Source: Bacteroidales bacterium (GTDB lineage Bacteria > Bacteroidota > Bacteroidia > Bacteroidales > UBA7960). From it: a stretch of 64,000 bases of DNA. The notes below the pieces were generated by a model. The model searched no databases and had not been told where the DNA came from. It saw only the letters and a program-made list of their open reading frames with translations. Position numbers and translations under genes: made by a program. The DNA is taken from assembly GCA_003550725.1 (NCBI GenBank), contig PUKZ01000095.1:88427-152426 (forward strand). The letters are read 5' to 3'. Of the stretch, positions 21,201 through 29,540 are shown piece by piece (position 1 is the first letter of the stretch; every line of letters begins with the position of its first letter).

Positions 21201-21338
21201 ATTATCTGGCATAAGAGTAGTAGCAGAAAACGACAAAGGTTGTGTTTTTTCAACCTCCTCAAAATACTGAGATGAAATATTATTTGAAAATAAAAATAAC
21301 AATAAAACGCCTAAAAACAGTAAAACATTTTTTTGCAT
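18291..21338 (-). CDS. Ycf48/BNR-like propeller protein with type IX secretion sorting domain
   Basis: Large secreted protein, 1015 residues from the ATG ending at 21338 (the frame is open to 21401, but MQKNVLLFLGVLLLFLF is a proper signal peptide start). Residues about 60-700 hold many repeats of the sialidase/Ycf48 kind (SDNGGEDWEK, STDSGQSWFE, TTDDGGQTWTP, SDDGGLTWET, NGGQEWDQ), indicating one or two beta-propellers. A fibronectin-like domain (about 740-850) and a CarboxypepD_reg-like domain (about 865-925) follow. The last 75 residues (FPNPASTVLNIQS ... GIYFIRATT ... KRVQV) are a type A T9SS C-terminal domain, so the protein is exported across the outer membrane and probably surface-attached. 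Biological target unknown. Confidence 0.88.
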   Translation of the reverse strand: MQKNVLLFLGVLLLFLFSNNISSQYFEEVEKTQPLSFSATTLMPDNPELPSKDSLQEVSSVKDFKTLRNNPDYSWQLPLVTGNRLTGIVHVTDDIVFACGGHGTILKSDNGGEDWEKKESPFPHNIIDIDASDSEKVVISGASGMAAITHDLGQNWTIIETPSDEAIRNIRFFDENTLIAVGNNKTGFISTNLGETWQDIDIPDEIIFNPNEKTTWAYRGLGIADNAIIVGVDGTGMPIQTLRSTDFGVTWEQNTAGGINVPSGTTGAGVTDFSFCDEGINGYGSYRRSLTGGIIKTQDGGNTWEKLDINGFTPLPDPENPYVSQAVQVRNAITTNSDCSIIITSGLFGQVLASTDSGQSWFEIYGGVRQGYRDFAGVNFAGVSISDDENWLVAGSRGIIAGADNYNAGEAILRNGEEHVHVFRNIEFIDDDNGIAVGFRIAQKYINEQGDIEELAIGLYYTTDDGGQTWTPFEGPENTDYRWHSIDQDDNGRLYLAGLDLTDGVNINGIIKVSDDGGLTWETAGNTSQEIGAMIIWDEAHGYAITFGNQFLFINEEGDWEASVMSTPVSTDNPLYSIDVLGPDIVFVGGGSIFAGGSPYIFRTLNGGQEWDQVFTHSNAGRISGIHFMDGEFGLAGGVWGPFGNRDNILVTEDYGNTWEPVNINFVGVNSAEMIRFNIARKDHIIAYGANGHVVESIDGEEIEFFGLDFNFSDVSFHDNSYFNPNKGFIVAEHGAIFKYDKIDPVNSVPERFSNLFPEMEEEIEITIEGVEFSWTPSHDHDGGSISYELILETIEGDPEIYNFHTTETTFILDLHSAGDMQDGLYQWRVIATDSEGLSATTYPFYVEIKIGEMPDTYTVNFNVKDEKEEPIENAVITFDDVTNDPGDYVFEDIFEGIYDYKVEKKGYITVEDQVTVDEDLTVDVTMYIDDLFVNDPFVSTLTIFPNPASTVLNIQSNELINNIKIVDVAGQVIYSTTVNDNLHKVKVSGFQTGIYFIRATTSVGSVTKRVQVNR

Positions 21339-21733
21339 AATGTGAAATTTAAAATTAATAATTGCTAAAACTGATTCTAAACAGTTCGCTTTTTTAAACA
21401 AGTATCATGAATTACAAATTTACAAAATTTTAAAAATTTTTAAACAATCAACATTAATCATAATAGTTTTGATACATGCCTCATAGAAGTTTTTAATACC
21501 TGATATTCCTTTTAATGAATCCTGACGGTTTTTTAAAACAAAAAATTAAGGTAGTTATATATTGAAAAAACCGTTATCTTAGCTAAATAAAATCAGTATA
21601 AAATTAAAGCAAAATCACGCAAAAATTAATCAGCCGTTTTTTTTTTGCTTTTATCAATTTTAATCTGATATGAATTAAACAAATATTCAGCTGTATTTAA
21701 AAAGTCTTATTATAAATAAAATCTTATTGTTTT
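21339..21733. other. Divergent intergenic region, 395 bases, between two secreted-protein genes
   Basis: Non-coding. For the leftward gene a TAAATTTG -7 element (21415-21422, - strand) with CAA 22 bases beyond is a fair promoter. For the rightward M14 gene no box matches well; TATCTTAG near 21572-21579 is the nearest. A run of ten T residues lies near 21640. Confidence 0.45.
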
Positions 21734-24691
21734 ATGCACCGCTATTACTTTTTTTTATTAACATTTATACTTATTTTTTGTCAAAAAGCAATATCTGCTG
21801 ACAATGACAGGATAATTCATCACCGTATAAAGATATCCTTAGAGAGGGAGTCGGATATAAAGGATCTCGCTTCCCTTGGGTTGGCACTTGAATCAGGCAA
21901 GTATATTCCCGGGGTTTACATAATTGGCGAATTTTCGGAAAAAGAGATAAGCAGGATAAAAGAAGCGGGGTTTGACTATGAAATATTAATAGAAGATATG
22001 ACGCGTTATTACCAGCAGCGCAATGAAAAACTGGATGCAGATTCAATCATGGATATTTGGTATGAACGTGAGCATGATGATCGTGAATATGAAACACCTG
22101 AAAATTTCAGCCTTGGTTCTATGGGCGGGTTTCACACTTATTCTGAAATTCTTGATGAACTTGATGAGATGGCAGATAAATTTCCGCATTTAATATCGGA
22201 ACGTGAGCCCATAAGCGATACTCTTAATTCAATAGAAGACAGGCCGGTTTACTGGGTACGTATATCCAATGATCCTGAAAATTTGCAGGATAAACCCCGT
22301 GTACTATACACAGCCTTGATGCATGCACGTGAACCTGCTTCGATGCAGCAGATGTTATTTCAAATGTGGTATCTGCTTGAGAATTACGATTCAGATCCAG
22401 AAACACAATACCTGGTAGATAACCTGGAGATGTATTTTGTGCCATGTATCAATCCTGATGGATATATATACAATGAAACGACAAATCCTAACGGTGGAGG
22501 TATGCACCGTAAAAATATGCGCCAACATGGTTATACACCGCCGGGTATAGATATTAACCGCAATTATGGATACAAGTGGGGATATGATAACCAGGGATCA
22601 TCAGGTGATCCCTCGGCAGAAACTTATAGGGGCACAGGCCCTTTTTCCGAACCAGAAACAAAACTTCAAAAAATTTTTGCCGAAGAATTGAATTTCAAAC
22701 TTGCCCTGAATAATCATACCTTTAGTGACCTTCTTATTTATCCCTGGGGTTATGAAGATCTGCTCACCCCTGATTCGCTAAAATTTATTAATTATGCAAA
22801 GTTAATGACAAGGGAAAACAACTACACATACGGTACTGCATATGAAACTTTGGGCTATTTTTGCAATGGAGGATCGGATGATTGGTTTTACGGAGAGCAG
22901 GAAACCAAGGATAAAACATTTGCATTTACTCCTGAAGCCGGCAGCCCGAGCGACGGTTTTTGGCCGGCAATACATCGTATAGAAGAAATATGTGCCGGGC
23001 ATGTTGGAATGAACACCTACCTGGCAAGACTTGCATTGGCTTATGCTGAAATGAATCAAACTTGCGACTTACATGTTAAAGAACATGAAGCCTCCTTTGA
23101 TTTTAACATTCAAAACTTCGGCCAAGGCTCACCTGCTTCATTTGAAGTTTTTTTGGAACCTTTAAGCGATAACATCATAGAAACAGGCGAAGCAGCAAGC
23201 TTCACAGATATGGATGTATTAGAAAAAAGCGAAGGATCTGTTGATTTTAAATTACACCCTTCAACTATCAAAGGTGAAAAAATAAAATTTATAGCACACC
23301 TGGATAATGGAGATTTTTCATGGACAGACACCATTGTTAAATATTTTGGAGAGCCTGAAATTGTGTTTTATGACCCGTGCGAAGACATGAGCAACTGGAA
23401 CAGCAATGATTGGGGCATAACTAATAGCGTATATTTTGAACCCCCGTCAAGTATTGCCGATAGCCCGGAAGCAAATTATCCCGCCAGTGGCCAAACTACA
23501 ATAACTACAAAACAAACAATAGACCTCACCCATGAATCTGATATTGCCATGGCTGAATTTTATGCCAGATGGCACATTGTTCAAAATTATGCTTATGTGC
23601 AATTTATGGTTTCCGAAGATGATGGCCAAACATGGACAGCACTGGAAGGAAATTATACACAAAGAGGATCAGCAAACCTCAACAGAAATGAACCATCCTA
23701 TGAAGGATTTCAGGATGAATGGGTTCGAGAAGTAATTGATTTGACCGATTTCATAGGAAAAGAGATTATGTTACGTTTCCAATTGATTAGTGACCATACC
23801 GGATGGTGGCCTCCTCCTCCTTCAACTGAAGAAGGATTCTATTTTGATGAATTTTCGGTTTTCACCATTGATATGCCCTATATAGCTGAGTTTGATTTTC
23901 CCGAAGAAATAAGCTTCTACCAGCATGAAACCCTTACAGTCGACCTGCAAGAATATACTGAAAAAACAATTGAAGATGACCACAAAATATCCTGGTTCGA
24001 TAATGAAAATTTGATTATTGATGAAGATGACGGAGTCCTTTATATTACTATTGATGACCTGACATGGTCCGGCAAAGAAAACCCCTTGATAATGGTCGAA
24101 ATGGAAGAAAATTCAGTAATAAAAGGCAGTCTGAAAGTAATTTGCAAAGAAATACCTAAACCGGTTATCGTCAGTCAGGAAGAGCTTAAGTTTAATATGA
24201 ACACTCCCTTTATTTTGGAAATGGATTATTTGCACGTAGAAGATCAGCTGTTTGATTATCCCGAAGATTTTGATATGACAATTTATGAAGGTAATAATTA
24301 CGATTTTGACAATCAAACTATTCATCCTCACGAAGGATATACAGGTGAAATTTTTGTGCCTGTTTCAGTCTATAATGAATATAAAGAAAGCGAAAAATAT
24401 GAAGTGAAAATTGAGATAGAAGATTTAACAGCACTTTTCCCTGAATACAAAGATAGTTTTGACTTTTTCTACAATAGCAAAAAACAAGGATTCATCCTTG
24501 TTTTGAATGATGATTCTTATGATTTCGAAAAGCTGCTTATATATGATATTTCCGGTCAGCTATTAATTGATTATCCGGTTCACAAAAATCAAAATAAGCA
24601 ATTTTTTCCAAAAAGCCAATCACTTGAAGGAGTTTATATTTATAGGCTTGTTGGAGAAAAAATTCATTCCGGAAAAGTAATTGCTTTCTGA
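21734..24691 (+). CDS. Secreted M14 zinc carboxypeptidase with C-terminal sorting domain
   Basis: Protein of 985 residues: signal peptide (1-22), a propeptide-like region to about 120, then an M14 metallocarboxypeptidase domain (about 130-435). The zinc ligands are present: HAREP gives H197 and E200, NNH gives H328, and the catalytic glutamate is E401 in FTPEAG; GIDINRNYGYKWG is the substrate-binding part. Downstream lie a jelly-roll domain with MAM/immune-inhibitor-A character (about 540-720, DDGQTWTALEG, GFYFDEFSV), further beta domains, and a final 75 residues resembling a type A sorting domain (LLIYDISGQLL ... EGVYIYRLVGE). It likely trims C-terminal residues from peptides outside the cell. 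Transcribed divergently from the propeller protein. Confidence 0.92.
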   Translation: MHRYYFFLLTFILIFCQKAISADNDRIIHHRIKISLERESDIKDLASLGLALESGKYIPGVYIIGEFSEKEISRIKEAGFDYEILIEDMTRYYQQRNEKLDADSIMDIWYEREHDDREYETPENFSLGSMGGFHTYSEILDELDEMADKFPHLISEREPISDTLNSIEDRPVYWVRISNDPENLQDKPRVLYTALMHAREPASMQQMLFQMWYLLENYDSDPETQYLVDNLEMYFVPCINPDGYIYNETTNPNGGGMHRKNMRQHGYTPPGIDINRNYGYKWGYDNQGSSGDPSAETYRGTGPFSEPETKLQKIFAEELNFKLALNNHTFSDLLIYPWGYEDLLTPDSLKFINYAKLMTRENNYTYGTAYETLGYFCNGGSDDWFYGEQETKDKTFAFTPEAGSPSDGFWPAIHRIEEICAGHVGMNTYLARLALAYAEMNQTCDLHVKEHEASFDFNIQNFGQGSPASFEVFLEPLSDNIIETGEAASFTDMDVLEKSEGSVDFKLHPSTIKGEKIKFIAHLDNGDFSWTDTIVKYFGEPEIVFYDPCEDMSNWNSNDWGITNSVYFEPPSSIADSPEANYPASGQTTITTKQTIDLTHESDIAMAEFYARWHIVQNYAYVQFMVSEDDGQTWTALEGNYTQRGSANLNRNEPSYEGFQDEWVREVIDLTDFIGKEIMLRFQLISDHTGWWPPPPSTEEGFYFDEFSVFTIDMPYIAEFDFPEEISFYQHETLTVDLQEYTEKTIEDDHKISWFDNENLIIDEDDGVLYITIDDLTWSGKENPLIMVEMEENSVIKGSLKVICKEIPKPVIVSQEELKFNMNTPFILEMDYLHVEDQLFDYPEDFDMTIYEGNNYDFDNQTIHPHEGYTGEIFVPVSVYNEYKESEKYEVKIEIEDLTALFPEYKDSFDFFYNSKKQGFILVLNDDSYDFEKLLIYDISGQLLIDYPVHKNQNKQFFPKSQSLEGVYIYRLVGEKIHSGKVIAF

Positions 24692-24763
24692 TATCACTGT
24701 AAATATAGGCTTTATAGAGATATTTATTGAACTTAATGTGAAATATACTCAGCATATAATGCA

Positions 24764-25918
24764 TTATAAGACAAAAAGTTCTGATGCAATTTTATCGGCA
24801 AATAATTTGCCGTAGCCCGATATCATAACATCATCACCTTTTTCAATTAACAAACCATTTTGAAGTAATAATAATGATTGCTCTTCAAAATGCAATAAAT
24901 ATTCATGCCCATATTGCATTAGGATTTCATTTTTGTTGCACCCCCATTTTGTTCTTAAGGATGTCATGATATACTCATTAAAGCCTTTTTGCTTGGTGAT
25001 AACCTCTTTTTCGCATGGAATAATTCCTTTTTCAACCTGTTCAATGTACTTAGCTGTATTATTAATATTCCATTGCCTGTATTTAAAATTAAAACTATGT
25101 GCAGATGGCCCTGCTCCTAAATATGGTTTCCCCTGCCAGTAACTTAAGTTATGCGCTGAAAAGTAACCCGGTTTCCCGAAATTAGATATCTCATAATGAT
25201 CGTAACCATAGTTTTGCAAAATATCAGTCATCATAGAAAACTGTTCACTAATAAAATTTTCATTTACATCATCTGCCTGGCCCCTGTTTATAAAAACGCT
25301 CAATGCTGTTTTTGGTTCTACTGTAAGACAATAAACTGATAAATGAGGCACTTCAAGATTTGCAACAGTCAATAAGTTCTCGCGCCATTTTTCATTATCA
25401 AGAGAAGGAATACCATAGATCAAATCCACTGAAATATTTTCCAATCCGGCTTTATAAGAATTTTCTATTGATTGTATAGCTTGTGCAGGTGAATGAAGAC
25501 GATTAAGATACTTCAGGTCAGGATATTGAAAAGACTGAATGCCAATACTTAACCTGTTAATAATTGTCTTTTTTATAGCCATTAGTTTTTCCAGGGTCAA
25601 ATCGTCGGGATTTGCTTCAAGAGTAACCTCAGCTCCCGGTTTTAGTTCAAAATACCGGTTTAAATGTTTGATTATTTTTATCAGTTCCGAAATTTTTAGC
25701 ATGCTTGGTGTACCACCGCCAAAATAGAGTGTGTCAATCAAAAGCTTATTATCTTTGGTTTTTTTGGTAAACGGGGCAAGAAAATCTTTTTGAAGAGATA
25801 TCTCCTTAAGTAAACACCTTAAAAAATTATCTCTATTTTTTAAAGATGTACTAAAATGAAAATTGCAATAATAACAAGCTTGCCGGCAAAAAGGTATATG
25901 AACATAAATTCCAGCCAT
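24764..25918 (-). CDS. hemW: Radical SAM heme chaperone HemW
   Basis: A 384-residue radical SAM protein formerly annotated as oxygen-independent coproporphyrinogen oxidase. The iron-sulfur cluster cysteines are C11, C15 and C18 in IPFCRQACYYCNF, the short spacing without the extra cysteine found in true HemN, which favours HemW. Further marks are YFGGGTPSML, EANPDDLT, SIGIQSFQ, SVDLIYGIP and the C-terminal HemN_C domain with the LRTKWGCN segment. HemW carries heme to respiratory enzymes. It converges with the carboxypeptidase gene over 72 bases. Confidence 0.93.
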   Translation of the reverse strand: MAGIYVHIPFCRQACYYCNFHFSTSLKNRDNFLRCLLKEISLQKDFLAPFTKKTKDNKLLIDTLYFGGGTPSMLKISELIKIIKHLNRYFELKPGAEVTLEANPDDLTLEKLMAIKKTIINRLSIGIQSFQYPDLKYLNRLHSPAQAIQSIENSYKAGLENISVDLIYGIPSLDNEKWRENLLTVANLEVPHLSVYCLTVEPKTALSVFINRGQADDVNENFISEQFSMMTDILQNYGYDHYEISNFGKPGYFSAHNLSYWQGKPYLGAGPSAHSFNFKYRQWNINNTAKYIEQVEKGIIPCEKEVITKQKGFNEYIMTSLRTKWGCNKNEILMQYGHEYLLHFEEQSLLLLQNGLLIEKGDDVMISGYGKLFADKIASELFVL

Positions 25919-26178
25919 AGATAATCATATTCTGTTTGAAATAGTAAATTTAATAAAAATGATGGCCTCTAATTAACCATTTTAAATTCAATAAATAATT
26001 ATGGAATCTTTTTTTTATCCCGCAAAATCGAAAACCGGCCGAAAACCACAATTTTACGCACACAGAAAAAAGTTTTAATTTGCTGTAAAATACAGAATTA
26101 TTTATGACAATAAATATGGGTATTTCAAAAGGCTTCATTATTTAAACAGCAGTAAAGGAATTATTTTTTGTAGCAGGT

Positions 26179-27936
26179 TTAGAAGTTGTGCTTAATGGGA
26201 AAATCGTTCCATCTGAGAGTCAACGAAAAAAACAACTCCGAAATAGCGTAATCTTTACTTTGTTGATTTTCGTTTCTGAACATTGCTGATGCATCAATAA
26301 ACATATTTGGTTTCCATTCCCAGCTAATCATAAAATCCAGCAATGTCACATCAACTTTATCTCCCTGTAAAAAATACATTCCATAGTCATCCGGGCGAGT
26401 TGAATAATCCTTTAGTATATTGGCACCATAGTTGACTTCATCTTTATCTTTGCCTTGTTTGTAATTAAAGCCTTGCATTGAAAAAGTAAAATCAGGGCGA
26501 TATCTATATGCCAAACGGGCAGCCTGTTCTGAAAAGTTTGCGCCCAGCGGATGAGCCAGTGCCTGGCTGTAGTGAGTATAACTGGCAGCCGGGCGAAGTC
26601 CTGAACCATATGTGTCAAAATGAGAGTATGTATATGGTCTGACAAGGTTAGATTCTATTTGAAAATCAAGGTTAGTTATTCCTATAAAATCAACCCATTT
26701 TATTCCCGACTGCAAACCGAATTTGTTTCTAAATGACGCAAATTCACTATACTTTCGTTGGCTTCTAAAGCCTGTTCTCACCAATAATGAATCAAGATCT
26801 TTCCGTATATCTTTAATATTGAAATCGTCAATATATACTTGCCCGTAAAAAGAAAGCCTTGACGCTATAAGCCACTGCCAATCAAGGCCAACAGCTACTT
26901 TGTCAGGATCACCAATATGATGCTCAACGGCACGGTAAAAAATAATTGGATTCAAATAATGTGGCTCAAACCCCCTCTGATTAATACTATCAGCCCTGCC
27001 AAAAGTAACGTTTTCAAAAACCCCTAAACGAAAATTATCGGTAATCCTTGCAGTTAAATAATGTGTTGTGCTGAATTTCCTGTCAAAACGCCTTCCACCG
27101 GAAGTTTGTATAGGATAATCAACAAGCTCGGAAAAAATATTCTGATAATGGAAGCGATCAAACTGTGTATTTAATTTTAAAAACAAATAATTATTAGAAT
27201 AATTTGACAAAAACAACGAACGCATACCATTGCCTATAAAATTTTTATCCTGCCCAAACTGCAAATCAACATTAGGCAATAATCTGAAAGATATATATCC
27301 TTTAACCGAGAAAAAATCATAGCCATCATCACCATAAGGTTTATGCCATCCTTCACCCGGAATAGCCCCGTCTTGCAGGGATATTTTTTCATTAACATAA
27401 AAAGGATAACGAGCTTGATTATCGGCAATAAATGAATAAAAGCCTAACCGCTCATTGATCAAACCTCTTACCTCGACACCCCGGCGGTTAAGATACGACC
27501 ATTCCCCCCTATCGTTTTCAAATAAGCAACTTAAATTTAAAACGGGGTTTAATGACATAAAAAAACCATCCTCCTCATATCGAAAAAAATCACCCGGATA
27601 CTTAAAGAAAACTCCCGAACCCTCCTCCGATATTTCAGCCTGATCATAAGTAGCCCATTCAGGGTTATTCGCAAGAAACCGCTCAATTATATTTCTATCT
27701 GTTATGCTAAGCCCTGAAATAGACGTATCAGCATATTCAAGATATCTAACCGTTTTTTTGCGCGAAAAAGGTTTCAAAGATGTGAAAACCTGTTCGGAAA
27801 AAGAACCCGATTTTATTTCCAAACGTTCGACAAACTCATGGTCAAGTAAGGCTGATTCACTAAGATATGTGCTTTGAGCATGTGAATAACAGCAAAACAA
27901 TATTGTAATTATGGCAGCCAAACCTATGGGTTTCAT
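26179..27936 (-). CDS. Outer-membrane barrel protein, Wzi/RemB-like
   Basis: From the ATG ending at 27936 the protein has 585 residues, starting with the signal peptide MKPIGLAAIITILFCCYSHAQ. The frame is open to 28005, but a TACTTTTG -7 element at 27954-27961 lies inside that extension and argues for the short form. After an N-terminal region of about 120 residues come many amphipathic strands with aromatic ends, consistent with a beta-barrel. FGQDKNFIGNGMRSLFLSN and the downstream NYLFLKLNTQFDRFHYQN are what I recall from Flavobacterium RemB, a gliding-motility protein in the Wzi capsule-assembly family. Role could be gliding or capsule attachment; no other gld or capsule gene is nearby. 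Confidence 0.75.
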   Translation of the reverse strand: MKPIGLAAIITILFCCYSHAQSTYLSESALLDHEFVERLEIKSGSFSEQVFTSLKPFSRKKTVRYLEYADTSISGLSITDRNIIERFLANNPEWATYDQAEISEEGSGVFFKYPGDFFRYEEDGFFMSLNPVLNLSCLFENDRGEWSYLNRRGVEVRGLINERLGFYSFIADNQARYPFYVNEKISLQDGAIPGEGWHKPYGDDGYDFFSVKGYISFRLLPNVDLQFGQDKNFIGNGMRSLFLSNYSNNYLFLKLNTQFDRFHYQNIFSELVDYPIQTSGGRRFDRKFSTTHYLTARITDNFRLGVFENVTFGRADSINQRGFEPHYLNPIIFYRAVEHHIGDPDKVAVGLDWQWLIASRLSFYGQVYIDDFNIKDIRKDLDSLLVRTGFRSQRKYSEFASFRNKFGLQSGIKWVDFIGITNLDFQIESNLVRPYTYSHFDTYGSGLRPAASYTHYSQALAHPLGANFSEQAARLAYRYRPDFTFSMQGFNYKQGKDKDEVNYGANILKDYSTRPDDYGMYFLQGDKVDVTLLDFMISWEWKPNMFIDASAMFRNENQQSKDYAISELFFSLTLRWNDFPIKHNF

Positions 27937-27953
27937 CAGATTCTGAATTTTTT

Positions 27954-27961
27954 CAAAAGTA
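27954..27961 (-). promoter_or_regulatory. -7 element before the Wzi/RemB-like gene
   Basis: TACTTTTG on the - strand, about 18 bases before the chosen ATG. No TTG is seen at -33. Confidence 0.45.
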
Positions 27962-28127
27962 GAAAAAAATAACGATTTTATTATTGTCATAGCTATAAAT
28001 GGCATCTAACAATTTTTTTAAAATAAAACCTTAAAAAAATTAATAGTGTTAAAGATTTGATTTTTGTATTAAAAGATTTAGAAATCTTCATGCAGGCTAA
28101 AAATAAATTTGAATTAGGTTTCACTAC

Positions 28128-29072
28128 TTATTTTGAATTATTCCTAATAAAAAAACCTGTTGCTGACTTAAATTTATTATTGGCGTAGGGTGGTTTGTTA
28201 GCCATATAAACTCCGGCAAGTATGGTTGCAATCCAGACCATATAGGTTATAAAAAAAGCTTCCCCGTCAAGAATACCCCAACCAATAGAAACGATCGGCA
28301 TCAGATAAGTAACACTTGAAGCAAATAAAGCCGAGCTCCTTTTTATTAACCAAAAGTTTGCCATAATGGCAATAGCTGTACCAAAAACGCCCAAAAGTGC
28401 AATGTAAAAAAGACTTTCCAAACTACCCGGAACATTTTCTATACGGTATAAAAAATCTGTACCAGTAAATAAAAAAACCATTGAAGGTATACCTATAAAA
28501 ACAAACGCTAATGATGCGATAGTAACAGGGTCGTAATCAGTAAGAAAAGTTTTTATAAAATTCATTTGCAAGGCATAACAGATGGTTGCCAACACAACAA
28601 ATACGGCATGCTGAAAATTTATAGTAAAACTACCTTCACCCGCCACCGATAATAATCCAACAGCCCCAATAAGACCGACAAAAACACCTGAAATATTCAC
28701 TAAACGTGTCCGGCGTTTAAATAACAAAACCCCTATAATCAATGTAAAAAGAGGAGTCAACGAATTTAAAATACCGGCCATATAACTATCTAAACCGGTT
28801 TGAGCTTTGGCAAATAAAAAGGCAGGAAATCCGTTACCCAAAACACCGGCAATTATAAATAGCCAAAAATTCTTGATGTTTAATTTTTTCAATCGAACTA
28901 TTGCAAAAGGAAGTAATGCTAAAAAAGATATTGAAACACGCAATGCCCCAACCTGCAAATTATCAAATACTAAGAGCCCTTGCTTGATCAAAATAAATGA
29001 ACTGCCCCACACTATCATCAAGCCAAATAAAACCATCCATTCCTTTACTCCAGGCTTTGCATCATGCTTCAT
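28128..29072 (-). CDS. EamA (DMT superfamily) transporter
   Basis: A 314-residue protein with ten hydrophobic helices in two EamA repeats (about 10-142 and 152-292). The first starts VWGSSFILIKQGLL, typical of the family; the second repeat ends around GVYMAN, followed by a basic cytoplasmic tail. DMT transporters export or import small metabolites such as amino acids or purines; the substrate cannot be predicted. Its likely promoter (29275-29282) lies about 200 bases upstream. Confidence 0.9.
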   Translation of the reverse strand: MKHDAKPGVKEWMVLFGLMIVWGSSFILIKQGLLVFDNLQVGALRVSISFLALLPFAIVRLKKLNIKNFWLFIIAGVLGNGFPAFLFAKAQTGLDSYMAGILNSLTPLFTLIIGVLLFKRRTRLVNISGVFVGLIGAVGLLSVAGEGSFTINFQHAVFVVLATICYALQMNFIKTFLTDYDPVTIASLAFVFIGIPSMVFLFTGTDFLYRIENVPGSLESLFYIALLGVFGTAIAIMANFWLIKRSSALFASSVTYLMPIVSIGWGILDGEAFFITYMVWIATILAGVYMANKPPYANNKFKSATGFFIRNNSK

Positions 29073-29540
29073 GTAATTCTGTTTTTTGCCGGCTTAATCA
29101 AAAATAAATTATTGAAAACTAGTAACATAAATTCAACAAATCCAAAAAAATTATGCCTTCAATTAATATTATCACACCTCTTTGCTATTTATAACTCATC
29201 GCTACAAAAAATAATAATTGCAAACAAAAATCCGCTCAAATCCATTTTATGTAATATAGATTTATTTTCCGCCGCAAAGATATAATTTGAAGTTTTAATC
29301 TATAACAAAAAATAATAATTATTTTATTTCAAAAAAATGATTCAAATTTTTATAGTTTTGTGCTTAGATAAATCAATATGTCACTATTTTGAGCGTTAAA
29401 AAAACATATCATCCCGATAATGTCGAGCGAGAATTACAAGATATTTCGCTTAGCATGACATTTAATACCACGCCATTGAAAATATTGGGATGGTAATGAT
29501 ATTATCCTGTAAATAAATTTTAAATTAACAAATTAAAACT
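29073..29540. other. Divergent intergenic region, 468 bases
   Basis: Non-coding. Holds a TATCTTTG -7 element at 29275-29282 (- strand) with a TTTG about 23 bases further up, the probable EamA promoter, and a nested inverted repeat at 29410-29492. No promoter box for the rightward thioredoxin-family gene is obvious. Confidence 0.5.
29410..29492. repeat. Nested inverted repeat
   Basis: Outer arms CATCCCGATA (29410-29419) and TATTGGGATG (29483-29492), nine of ten bases paired. Inside, an imperfect palindrome at 29420-29461 with ends ATGTC and GACAT and inner AGCGA / TTCGCT segments. The inner sequence resembles dispersed intergenic repeats I recall from Bacteroidota; that link is from memory. 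Confidence 0.5.
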
